Positions 9,510-16,760 of a stretch of DNA of 64,000 nt are shown one piece after another (position 1 is the stretch's first letter; each line of letters starts with the position of its first letter). Made by a program: the position numbers and the translations under genes. The notes under the pieces are model-generated. The model was not told the DNA's origin. It worked only from the letters and a program-made list of their open reading frames with translations, and searched no databases. The stretch comes from JACCTU01 sp963700495 (lineage in GTDB: Bacteria > Actinomycetota > Thermoleophilia > Gaiellales > Gaiellaceae), in NCBI GenBank assembly GCA_963700495.1, contig CAVOXT010000004.1:1-64000 (forward strand). Reading direction: 5' to 3'.

Positions 9510-9964
9510 AGGCGGTCGTCGTCGGCATCGGGAACGCCTATCGCAGAGACGACGGCGCCGGGCTCGCCGTCGCCGATCGGGTGCGCGGGCACGGCGCCGG
9601 CGTCGCGGTCGTCAGCTGCGAGCAGGAGCCGTCGCGACTGCTCGATGCCTGGGTGGACACGGACCTTGCTCTGGTCGTCGACGCGGTGTCGTCGGGCGCC
9701 GAGCCCGGAACGGTGCACCGCTTCGACGCGAGCGAGCGAGCGGTGCCGAGCAGCGTGTTCCGCGGCTCGACGCACGCGTTCGGCGTCGGCGAGGTGATCG
9801 AGCTCGCGCGCGCGCTCGGTCGACTGCCCGGCCGCGTACTCGTCTACGGAGTCGAAGGCGAGGAGTTCGCCGCCGGCGAGGGGCTCAGTCCGGCCGTCGC
9901 GACGGCGGTCGAGTCTCTTGCGCGGGAACTGCTGGAGGAGGTGCGATGCACGACCGAGCCCTGA
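9506..9964 (+). CDS. Hydrogenase maturation endopeptidase (HycI/HyaD family)
   Basis: 152 residues; GTG 9506 overlaps the large-subunit stop. The family cleaves the C-terminal extension of the large subunit after nickel insertion. Visible motifs are VVVGIGNAYRRDDGAGLAVA at the N-terminus (GxGNxxxxDDG, with the Asp that senses nickel), VVDAVSSGAEPGTVHRFD near residue 60 with the second Asp, and STHAFGVGEVIELARALGRL near 90 with the conserved His. Placement directly behind hydA supports specificity for this enzyme. It overlaps the next gene by 19 bases. Confidence 0.9.
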   Translation: MKAVVVGIGNAYRRDDGAGLAVADRVRGHGAGVAVVSCEQEPSRLLDAWVDTDLALVVDAVSSGAEPGTVHRFDASERAVPSSVFRGSTHAFGVGEVIELARALGRLPGRVLVYGVEGEEFAAGEGLSPAVATAVESLARELLEEVRCTTEP

Positions 9965-10209
9965 TGCGGGACGTCATCGCGCGAATCGAGGAGGTCGCAC
10001 GCGCCGAAGGCGCCTCGCGCGTGACGCACGTCTCGGTTCAACTCGGCGCGCTTTCGCACTTCACACCTGAGCACTTCCGCGAGCACTTCGCAGACTCGGC
10101 GCGAGGCACGGTCGCCGAGGGCGCGGACGTGGACGCCGAGCTCGCCAGCGACATTCACGATCCGCGGGCGCGCGACGTCGTGCTCGCGAGCGTGGAGGTC
10201 GAAGCCTGA
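9946..10209 (+). CDS. hypA: Short HypA-like nickel chaperone without zinc finger
   Basis: 87 residues (usual HypA about 113). The N-terminus has the nickel-site sequence MHDRALMRDVIARIEEVA; canonical HypA starts MHE, here MHD. The ferredoxin-like core VTHVSVQLGALSHFTPEHFR follows. The zinc domain with its two CxxC pairs is absent: the chain passes from GADVDAELASDIHDPRAR to VVLASVEVEA and contains no cysteine. It is co-directional and overlapping with the protease and HypC-like genes, so a role in nickel delivery is likely, but the missing zinc site makes the mechanism uncertain. hypB, D, E and F are not in the window. Confidence 0.78.
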   Translation: MHDRALMRDVIARIEEVARAEGASRVTHVSVQLGALSHFTPEHFREHFADSARGTVAEGADVDAELASDIHDPRARDVVLASVEVEA

Positions 10210-10445
10210 TGTGCCTCGGAACGATCTCGCTGCTCGAGGAGACCTGGGACGAGGACGGCGTGCGCGTCGGCAGACTCGAGAGCGGCGAGGTCGTTCCGCT
10301 CGCGTTCGTGCCGGAAGCCCGCGCCGGACTGCACGTGCTCGTGCACCTCGGCATCCCGGTCGAGGTGCTGGATCCCGCTCACGCCGCAGACGCGCTGGCC
10401 CTCCGCGGGCAGGCGCGTTCCCACGACCCTGGAGGAGTCCGATGA
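10209..10445 (+). CDS. hypC: HypC/HupF-like hydrogenase maturation chaperone
   Basis: 78 residues; the ATG shares a base with the previous stop (TGATG). HypC family members start MC and use Cys2 to hold the Fe(CN)2CO group and contact the large-subunit precursor; this protein starts MCLGTISLLEETW and keeps the small barrel pattern ending in GLHVLVHLGIPVEVLDPAHA. The remainder diverges from textbook HypC. It overlaps the transporter gene by 3 bases. Context in the hydrogenase operon makes the family call likely. Confidence 0.75.
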   Translation: MCLGTISLLEETWDEDGVRVGRLESGEVVPLAFVPEARAGLHVLVHLGIPVEVLDPAHAADALALRGQARSHDPGGVR

Positions 10446-11389
10446 CCTCGCTCGCCCCCTCGCTCGCCGCCCGCTTCTCAACTCGAGCCGTCGGCGTCGG
10501 GCTTGCGTTCCTGACCGCGATCGTGAGCGGCGTCGCCGTCTACGTGAACGCGCGCGGCGTCTCGCACTTCGGCGACGCGACGGTCTACACGACGGCGAAG
10601 AACGCGGTCGCGGGTGGGCTCCTCCTTCTGCTCGCGATCCCGGTACTCGCGGTGCCGCGGTCGTCCGGGCAGTCCCAGGGGCGTCCGCAGACGCGCGGCC
10701 AGTGGCTCGGCCTCGCCGCGGTGGCGTGCATCGGCGGCAGCGTCCCCTTCGTCCTCTTCTTCGAGGGGCTCTCCCGCGCGTCGGCCACGCAGGCGGCCTT
10801 CATCCACAAGACGCTCGTCATCTGGGTGGCGTTGCTCGCGGTGCCGCTTCTGCGGGAACGCATCGGGCCTCCGCACGTGCTCGCGATCACGCTCGTCGTC
10901 GCAGGCCAGGCATGGCTCGCGGGCAGTCTCGGCACCGTGGCGTTCGGCAGCGGTGAGGCGATGATCCTCGCGGCGACGCTGCTCTGGGCGGTCGAGGTGA
11001 TCCTCGTCAAGCGACTCGTCGCCGACATCGATTCACGGACGCTCGCAGCTGCACGGATGGGGCTCGGCACGGTGGTCCTCCTGGCCTGGATCGCCGTCTC
11101 GGGCCGGGGCGGCGCGCTCCTCGGCCTGAGCTCGGAGCAGTGGGGGTGGGCGCTGCTCACCGGCTTGCTGCTCTTCGGCTACGTCGCCACGTGGTACGCG
11201 GCGCTCGCCCGTGCTCAGGCCGTCGACGTGACGGCGGTGCTCGTCTTCGGCGCAGTGGTGACCGCGGTGCTCGCCGGAGCAGTCGACGGAACGGCAGTCG
11301 ACGCCGTCGGCATCGCGCTCGTGACGGCGGGCGTCGCGCTCGCCGGCGCCGCAGCCCTCAGGCGGCCTCCCCGGATAGCGCCGTCGTGA
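10442..11389 (+). CDS. EamA/DMT-family membrane transporter
   Basis: 315 residues with about ten hydrophobic segments in two repeats, the pattern of drug/metabolite transporters. The first EamA half includes SHFGDATVYTTAKNAVAG and ASATQAAFIHKTLVIWVALL, the second GEAMILAATLLWAVEVILVK and GYVATWYAALARAQAVDVTA. Translationally coupled on both sides (ATGA with hypC, GTGA with the next gene), so it belongs to the hydrogenase operon. Substrate unknown; a link to nickel or to a metabolite of the downstream lyase would be guesswork. Confidence 0.85.
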   Translation: MTSLAPSLAARFSTRAVGVGLAFLTAIVSGVAVYVNARGVSHFGDATVYTTAKNAVAGGLLLLLAIPVLAVPRSSGQSQGRPQTRGQWLGLAAVACIGGSVPFVLFFEGLSRASATQAAFIHKTLVIWVALLAVPLLRERIGPPHVLAITLVVAGQAWLAGSLGTVAFGSGEAMILAATLLWAVEVILVKRLVADIDSRTLAAARMGLGTVVLLAWIAVSGRGGALLGLSSEQWGWALLTGLLLFGYVATWYAALARAQAVDVTAVLVFGAVVTAVLAGAVDGTAVDAVGIALVTAGVALAGAAALRRPPRIAPS

Positions 11390-12142
11390 CCGCCGGGCCG
11401 CTCCTCTTCGCGCGCTACGCCTACCCGCCGAACGCGCTCGGCTACTGCGGCGCCGACGAGACGCGGACGCTGCTCGAGTACGGCGCCGCGCGCGCGTCCG
11501 ACGGAGGCCTCGTCGAGCTCGCGCGCACCTTCGAGGGCGCGTGGCCGTACCTGATGCTGATCGCGGCGGCGAACCGCATCGCCGATCCGCTCGACCCGCG
11601 CGTGGTCGAGGCGTACTGGGTCGGCAACGACCTCCTCGACGGGGTCACGCCCGACGCGCTCGCCCGGCACGTCGAAGACCGGTTCCGCGGCCGGATCGGG
11701 CGAAGCTGGGAGCGTGTCCTCGCCGCGGTCGCCGCCGGGGCCGTCCCGCACCACTCGTTCCACGTCTTCGCGGTCTATCCCTGGCTCGGACTGCTCCGGT
11801 CCGGCTTGGTCGACGAGCCGCTGCACGTGCTCGACCGCTGTCGCACGACTCCCGCGCTCGTCGAGTCGGTCGACCGCGACACCGCGCGTGTCCGGCTGCG
11901 CCCGCTCCTCTGGAACGGCCGCACGCTCGAGCTCGGCCCGTGGACCTCCCGCGACGTGCGCTGGCGCGACGACGGCCTCGCGCTCGTCACCGCTCCGGTG
12001 CCCGGTGACTGGGTGTCACTGCACTGGGACTTCGCCTGCGACCGTCCTCACCCCGAACGCAGCGGCGAACCTGGATCGAGCGACCAGGCGCGCACTCAAA
12101 GCCGTCAACGACTCGTCGTCGACGGCTGCGGCGCTCGCGTAG
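11386..12142 (+). CDS. DUF6390-like hydrogenase-operon protein, frame-broken near its end
   Basis: Starts at GTG 11386 inside the transporter stop. A soluble protein of about 251 residues resembling DUF6390, a family I recall from actinobacterial hydrogenase operons. Marks are FARYAYPPNALGYCGADET at the N-terminus, WPYLMLIAAANRIADPLDPR near 55, HHSFHVFAVYPWLGLLRSG near 125 and GDWVSLHWDFACDR near 205. At about 12046 one extra C breaks the frame: LTPNAAANLDRATRRALKAV continues in the next frame and stops at 12142. Without the break the reading frame would run on into the lyase gene and look like a fusion, which I do not accept. Biochemical function unknown. Confidence 0.72.
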
Positions 12143-12168
12143 CGCTTCTCGGCGACTCGGCCCCGCGG

Positions 12169-13215
12169 GTGAGAACGCTCGTCAACCTCAATCTCCGGCA
12201 GGCCGCACTGGCGGCGCCGAGTGACGAGGCATTGGGCTTTCATACCGCGCTCGACGGCTACGAGCCGACGCCGATCCGCGGGCTGGCCGAGGTCGCTGCG
12301 GAGCTCGGGCTGGCCGCCGTTCTGCTCAAGGACGAGTCGAACCGGCTCGGCCTGCCCGCCTTCAAGGTGCTCGGTGCCTCCTGGGCAGCCGAGCGCGCGA
12401 TCGCCGAGAGTCCCGCCGCGCACACGCTCGTCGCCGCGAGCGCAGGCAACCACGGCCGCGCCGTCGCCCGCGTCGCGGCGATGCGCGGCCTCCGTTGCCG
12501 GATCTACCTCCCGGCCAGAGCGTCGGACGCCAGACGTCAGGCGATCGAGTCGGAGGGCGCGGACGTCGTGGTCGTCGACGGAACCTACGAGGACGCCGTC
12601 GCGCAGGCCGAAGCAGCCGGCGCAGAGCCCGGCTTCGTCGAGATCGCCGACGTCGGAACCTCGGCAACGGCGAGCTGGGTGATCGACGGATACGCGACGC
12701 TGTTCGCCGAAGCCGCGGCTCAAGCGACGTTCGACGTGATCTTCGTTCCGGTGGGCGTCGGTTCGCTCGCTGCGGCCGCAGCCCGCTTCGCGGCCCACGC
12801 GGGCATCACGGTCGTGGGCGTTGAGCCCGTGACCGCCGCGTGCTTGACGGCCTCGCTGAGCGCGGGACGGTCGACCGTCGTTGCGACCCCGGGAACGTCG
12901 ATGGCCGGTCTCGACTGCGCCGAGGTCTCCGCAACTGCGTGGCCCTCGCTTCTGGGAGGCATCCACGGAACCGTCACCGTGGACGACGCCGAGGCGCGTG
13001 CCGCGGTGCGTGAGCTCGCTGCGGCGGGCCTCGCGATCGGAGAGAGCGGCGCGGCACCGCTGGCCGCGCTGCGCGCGCTCGCCTCGGAATCGGAAGGGAG
13101 TGCGCTTCGCGACGCGATCTCGCTCGGAGAGGCCAGCCGCGTACTGCTGATCGCGACCGAGGGACCTACCGACCCCGACGCCTACGCGCGCGTCTTGTCG
13201 GAGTCCGACGCCTAG
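12169..13215 (+). CDS. PLP-dependent ammonia-lyase (diaminopropionate ammonia-lyase-like)
   Basis: 348 residues if begun at GTG 12169; no strong ribosome site marks the start. Fold-type II PLP enzyme: TPIRGLAEVAAELG then VLLKDESNRLGLPAFKVLGA near residue 55-75, where the Lys of AFK is the Schiff-base residue. ASAGNHGRAVARVAAMRG near 90 is the phosphate/substrate loop, and VPVGVGSLAAAAARF near 195 the glycine-rich phosphate cradle. Organisation matches diaminopropionate ammonia-lyase and related threonine-dehydratase-like enzymes. It is the last gene of the hydrogenase operon; the metabolic connection is not obvious. Substrate assignment is tentative, family is firm. Confidence 0.82.
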   Translation: MRTLVNLNLRQAALAAPSDEALGFHTALDGYEPTPIRGLAEVAAELGLAAVLLKDESNRLGLPAFKVLGASWAAERAIAESPAAHTLVAASAGNHGRAVARVAAMRGLRCRIYLPARASDARRQAIESEGADVVVVDGTYEDAVAQAEAAGAEPGFVEIADVGTSATASWVIDGYATLFAEAAAQATFDVIFVPVGVGSLAAAAARFAAHAGITVVGVEPVTAACLTASLSAGRSTVVATPGTSMAGLDCAEVSATAWPSLLGGIHGTVTVDDAEARAAVRELAAAGLAIGESGAAPLAALRALASESEGSALRDAISLGEASRVLLIATEGPTDPDAYARVLSESDA

Positions 13216-14095
13216 GCGGCTTGCCGCACGCCGGCGAGCAGCGTCTCGAGCACCTGGGCGAGCTCGCCCAGCGAGAACGGTTTCTGCATGAATGCCACGC
13301 TCTGGCTGTCGGCCAGTCCTGGGGGTGCAATATCTCGTCGGGTGCGACGGAGGACGCAGTGTGGTCCGTAAGGCGGCCGGCATCGAGTTCCCCGGCTGGG
13401 ATCCGACGACGAGCAGCCTGCGCGCCGAAGTCGAGATGACCGAGGAGCCGGAAACGGGTATCCGCCGCACTCCGTCGGGCATGCATGCGATTGGCAAGGT
13501 GGCGTACGAGATCAAGGACGGGCAGGTGGTCTACGGGAAAGGCGGGACGGTGGGCGTCATGATCACCGAAGCCCACGTCGGGACGAGCGAGCCAACGTTG
13601 CGCGATCTGAGCGAAGGCCTCATCGCTGTCTACGGGACCGACTACGGAATCCACAGTCCCACCTGGATCACCAGGTTCACCGACATGACTCGGCAGGCCG
13701 CGTCTTATCGCAAGGGACGGGTCCTGCTGGCGGGCGACGCGGCGCACGTGCATTCCCCGGTCGGTGGACAGGGCCTCAACACCGGTGTGCCGGACTGAAG
13801 AGGACGGGCAGGTGGTCCAGGCGGCCCGCGAGCTCCTGTCCGCTCAGCCCGGGGCATCGCCGATGGATACGTCGTGGGACGAGGACGCATCGATCGGGAC
13901 GCGACGTCGCTTGCTGCCGAGCTCAACGCCTCTTCGCCGCCATGCGCTTCCGAGAACGGCACGGCTATCCGAGGGCGTCGAGGCGCGGGTGAGGAATCGC
14001 CTGACCGTCTCGTTGTCGTCGACGAGGAGGATGGTCCCTGCCGAAGGAGCCGCTTGCGCAGGCGTCTCGCCGTGCTCGTCGACCGCAGAGGTCAC
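13212..14095 (-). pseudogene. Receiver domain of a response regulator/hybrid kinase, split by an insert and frame-broken
   Basis: The N-terminal half is readable on the minus strand from about 14095 (possible GTG) to 13796. GTILLVDDNETVRRFLT begins a CheY-like receiver; pieces in shifting frames give LDALG, a segment around EAHGGEEAL, DVSIGDAPG and then LSGQELAGRLDHLPVLF. The C-terminal end reappears at about 13316-13212 as GLADSQSVAFMQKPFSLGEL and ends AGVRQAA followed by TAG, with the conserved KPF lysine. Between them lies an unrelated fragment on the opposite strand. A linker-like DEHGETPAQAAPSAG before the domain suggests it was the C-terminal receiver of a hybrid kinase; no kinase part is present. 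Non-functional as read. Confidence 0.6.
13320..13798 (+). pseudogene. FAD-dependent aromatic-ring monooxygenase fragment inside the receiver gene
   Basis: An open stretch encoding about 155 residues of a PheA/TfdB-type FAD monooxygenase. YLVGCDGGRSVVRKAAGIEF carries the DG motif and RVLLAGDAAHVHSPVGGQGL the GD motif. The N-terminal GxGxxG Rossmann motif and everything after GLNTGV are missing; a stop follows at 13796-13798. Both edges coincide with the places where the opposite-strand receiver gene is interrupted, so the piece sits within it. It may be a transferred gene remnant or an assembly junction. Not expected to be functional alone. Confidence 0.65.
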
Positions 14096-14245
14096 GTTGC
14101 TTGTTATCGGTTGAACGCCGGACGGAGTTGAGCCCGAACGGGCGGGCGACCGGCTGCGTAGTTGTCCGCGTTCCCTTCCGCGCTGTCGCGGATGGCAGAG
14201 GGCCAGGCGACGGCGAGCCTGTACGTAGACCCAAGGAGGCAGGCG

Positions 14246-15496
14246 ATGGCGAGGAAGCAGATCGTGATCCTCGGAGGCGGGACGGGCGGCACGATGACCG
14301 CGAACCGGTTGCGCCGCCGCTTCGATCCGGATCAGGCGGAGATCCACGTAGTCGACCGCGACGACCGGCACGTGTACCAGCCGGGGTTGCTCTTCGTACC
14401 TTTCGGGCTGGCACAGATCGAGGAGATCGTGAGGCCGCGGCGGCGCCAGCTGCGAAGCGGCGTGGTGTTCCACGAGAACGAGGTCCAGGAGGTCTGGATC
14501 GAGCGGGACGAACTGCTGCTCGACGACGGAACGGTGCTTCCCTACGACGTGCTCGTCGTTGCGAGCGGCGTGCGGCTCCAGCCGGAGGAGACCGAGGGTA
14601 TGACAGGCCCGGGCTGGAACGAGCGCGTCTTCACCTTCTACGACTCGCCCGGAGCCGCGGCGCTCGAGCGCGCGCTGGAGCGACTTCGACGGCGGGCGGC
14701 TCGTCGTGAACATCGCCGACATGCCGATCAAGTGCCCGGTGGCGCCGATCGAGTTCGCCTTCCTCGCCGACTGGTTCTTGCGCGAGCGCGGACTCCGCGC
14801 ACGCAGCGAGGTCGTGCTCGCGACGCCGCTCGACGGCTGCTTCACCAAGCCGATCGCCTCCGAACATCTGACTCATCTGCTCGGTGAGAAGGAGATCGAG
14901 CTCGTGACCGAGTTCAGCGCGGGCGAGATCGACGGCGTCGGGGGAAGCTCGTCTCCTACGACGGGCGCGAGGTCGACTTCGACCTGCTCGTGACGGTACC
15001 GCTGCACGGCGGCGCCTCCTATGTCGAGCGCTCACCCGGGCTCGGCGACGCGCTCGGCTTCGTCCCGACCGACAAGCGGACGCTGCAGACACCGGCGAAG
15101 CCGAACGTGTTCGCGCTCGGCGACGCGACCGACCTACCGACCTCGAAGGCAGGATCCGTCACTCACTTCGAGGCGGAGGTGTTGACCGAGAACATCGCCC
15201 GCTACCTCTCGGACGACCCGCTCGTCGCCGGCTATGACGGCCACGCCAACTGCTTCATCGAGACGGGGTTCCGCAAGGCGCTGCTGATCGACTTCAACTA
15301 CGAGACCGAGCCGCTCCCCGGGCACTATCCCACCGCGTTCGGGCTGCCGCTGCTGCGCGAGTCGCGGCTCAACCACCTCGGCAAGCTGATGTTCCAGTGG
15401 GTCTACTGGCACGCACTCCTTCCCGGCCGCGAGATCCCCGGCATCGGGCCGACGATGCCGACTGCCGGCAAGAAGCGCACTCCTGTCCACGCCTGA
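14246..15496 (+). CDS. Sulfide:quinone reductase-like FAD oxidoreductase, with two compensating frame breaks
   Basis: Start ATG 14246 follows AAGGAGG. About 416 residues. VILGGGTGGTMTANRLRRRF binds FAD and YQPGLLFVPFG near 47-57 is typical of SQR/FCC-like flavoproteins. MPIKCPVAPIEFAFLADWF near 155 and GHANCFIETGFRKALLIDFN near 330 each supply a conserved cysteine, and NVFALGDATDLPTSKAGSV near 290 closes the FAD site. Frame breaks lie near 14684 (one base extra, before FDGGRLVVNIAD) and near 14944 (one base missing, before KLVSYDGREVDFD); the second restores the original frame. It heads a trio with sulfur-relay genes, so oxidation of sulfide or a persulfide donor is likely. Electron acceptor unproven. 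Confidence 0.8.
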
Positions 15497-15511
15497 GCAA
15501 GGAGAGTGAAC

Positions 15512-15829
15512 ATGACCATGACCTTGATCGCCGATGCCCCGGTCGACGTCGACGCCGAGGGCTTCCTCGTCAACGCCGAACAGTGGAACGAGCAGATCGC
15601 CCAGGCGATCGCCGCCGAGAACGGCATCGCCGAGCTGACCGACCGGCACTGGCTCGTCGTCAAGTTCATGCGCGAGCGCTACCTCGCCACCGGCACCGCG
15701 CCGTCGATTCGCTCGCTCGGCAAGGAGTCCGGCGTGCCCATCAAGGAGCTCTACCAGCTCTTCCCCAAGGGGCCCGCCAAGCTGGCCGCCAAGATCGGCG
15801 GTATCCCCAAGCCCAAAGGCTGCATCTAA
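15512..15829 (+). CDS. TusE/DsrC-family sulfur-carrier protein with a single C-terminal cysteine
   Basis: 105 residues. ATG 15512 is preferred over an in-frame GTG at 15506 because AAGGAG ends about 7 bases before it. Family features are FLVNAEQWNEQIAQAIAAEN, RHWLVVKFMRERYLATGTAP and the swinging C-terminal arm LFPKGPAKLAAKIGGIPKPK, ending in GCI. The penultimate Cys (CysA), which carries the sulfane sulfur, is present. CysB, 11 residues earlier in true DsrC, is Ala here, so this is TusE-type by that criterion and cannot form the CysA-CysB disulfide. It sits between the flavoprotein and the DsrE-like gene and is probably their sulfur-accepting partner. Confidence 0.9.
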   Translation: MTMTLIADAPVDVDAEGFLVNAEQWNEQIAQAIAAENGIAELTDRHWLVVKFMRERYLATGTAPSIRSLGKESGVPIKELYQLFPKGPAKLAAKIGGIPKPKGCI

Positions 15830-15839
15830 GGAGCACACG

Positions 15840-16346
15840 ATGACCGAACTGCTCGAACACCTGCAGACCGCCCCCGCCGAGCCGAAGACGATCGAGAAGG
15901 TCGCGATCGTGATCTCCAAGGGCTCCCTGGAGGGCATCTATCCCGGACTGATCATGGCCAACGGCGCCCGCATGGAAGGGATCGAGGCCGACCTCTTCTT
16001 TACCTTCTTCGGGCTCGACGCAATCCGCAAGGACCGCTACGAGAAGATCAAGGTCGCCACCGTCGGCAACCCCGGCATGCACATGGCGACCTGGATCGGT
16101 GCGGTCCCCGGCATCTCATCGCTCGCGACGAGGATGATGAAACGGCAGATGGAGAAGATCGACATCCCGCCGATCCCGGAGTTCATCGAGCTCGTGGGCG
16201 ACTCGGGTGCGCACCTGTACGCATGCAGGGCGACGGTCGACATGTTCGGGCTGACGATGGACGACTTCGTACCCCAGGTCGAGGAGATCATCAGCGTCGG
16301 CGAGTTCTACGAAAAGGCAGCCGGCGGACAGATCATCTTCACGTAG
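15840..16346 (+). CDS. DsrE/DsrF-like sulfurtransferase family protein
   Basis: 168 residues, ATG 11 bases after the previous stop with AAGGAG before it. DsrE2-like fold: KVAIVISKGSLEGIYPGLIM at the N-terminus, ADLFFTFFGLDAIRK near residue 49, a long amphipathic segment (GISSLATRMMKRQMEKIDIP), and HLYACRATVDMFGLTMDDF near 124-142, whose Cys is the expected persulfide site. The protein would pass sulfur to or from the DsrC-like carrier in the cytoplasm. No dsrAB, sox or Hdr-like genes are visible, so the wider pathway is unknown. Confidence 0.88.
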   Translation: MTELLEHLQTAPAEPKTIEKVAIVISKGSLEGIYPGLIMANGARMEGIEADLFFTFFGLDAIRKDRYEKIKVATVGNPGMHMATWIGAVPGISSLATRMMKRQMEKIDIPPIPEFIELVGDSGAHLYACRATVDMFGLTMDDFVPQVEEIISVGEFYEKAAGGQIIFT

Positions 16347-16361
16347 AGCAGGCTGCTAGAG

Positions 16362-16760
16362 CTAGCGGGTGAGGCCGAGCAAGAGCGAGTGCACACGCAC
16401 GAGGCGCGCCGGCGGCTTCGCGCCGTCCTCGATCCGGACGCTCCGGCCGCCGTATGCGATTCGGTAGACGAAGCCGTCGGCTATCGGCTGCTCAGGCGCG
16501 TAGGTCCGCCGGAGCGTCGCGAAGCGCGCGTTCACGAGGGCGTCCGTGAGCGCCTTCAAGCGTGCCGGCGAGAGCTTGTTCGACTTCACGGGCAGGCCGT
16601 CCGACACGACCTTGCCGGAGCGGTACACGACGAGCCCACGGTCGAACCCGGCGATCCCCCCGGTCTGGCGGAACGAGACGAGGACGCGCGGCTGCGAGGC
16701 CGAAGCGGCTGCAGGCGCGGCGATCGCCAACGCCAGGAGCAGCAGCGCCAGGAGTCTCAT
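16362..16760 (-). CDS. Small exported protein of unknown function
   Basis: 132 residues, ATG overlapping the stop of the upstream alcohol dehydrogenase gene (4 bases). It starts with a signal peptide (MRLLALLLLALAIAAPAAAS) followed by a compact domain. That domain has QPRVLVSFRQTGGIAGFDRG, LPVKSNKLSPARLKALTDAL and GFVYRIAYGGRSVRIEDGAK, a pattern seen in small secreted proteins with a single alpha/beta unit. No catalytic motif is recognised. Convergent with the DsrE-like gene 15 bases away. Confidence 0.7.
   Translation of the reverse strand: MRLLALLLLALAIAAPAAASASQPRVLVSFRQTGGIAGFDRGLVVYRSGKVVSDGLPVKSNKLSPARLKALTDALVNARFATLRRTYAPEQPIADGFVYRIAYGGRSVRIEDGAKPPARLVRVHSLLLGLTR

Noticed and set aside
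11386..13215. Apparent DUF6390-PLP lyase fusion
   Set aside because: The frame runs through only because one base appears extra near 12046. In the neighbouring frame DUF6390 continues naturally to a stop at 12142, and the lyase has its own plausible GTG at 12169.
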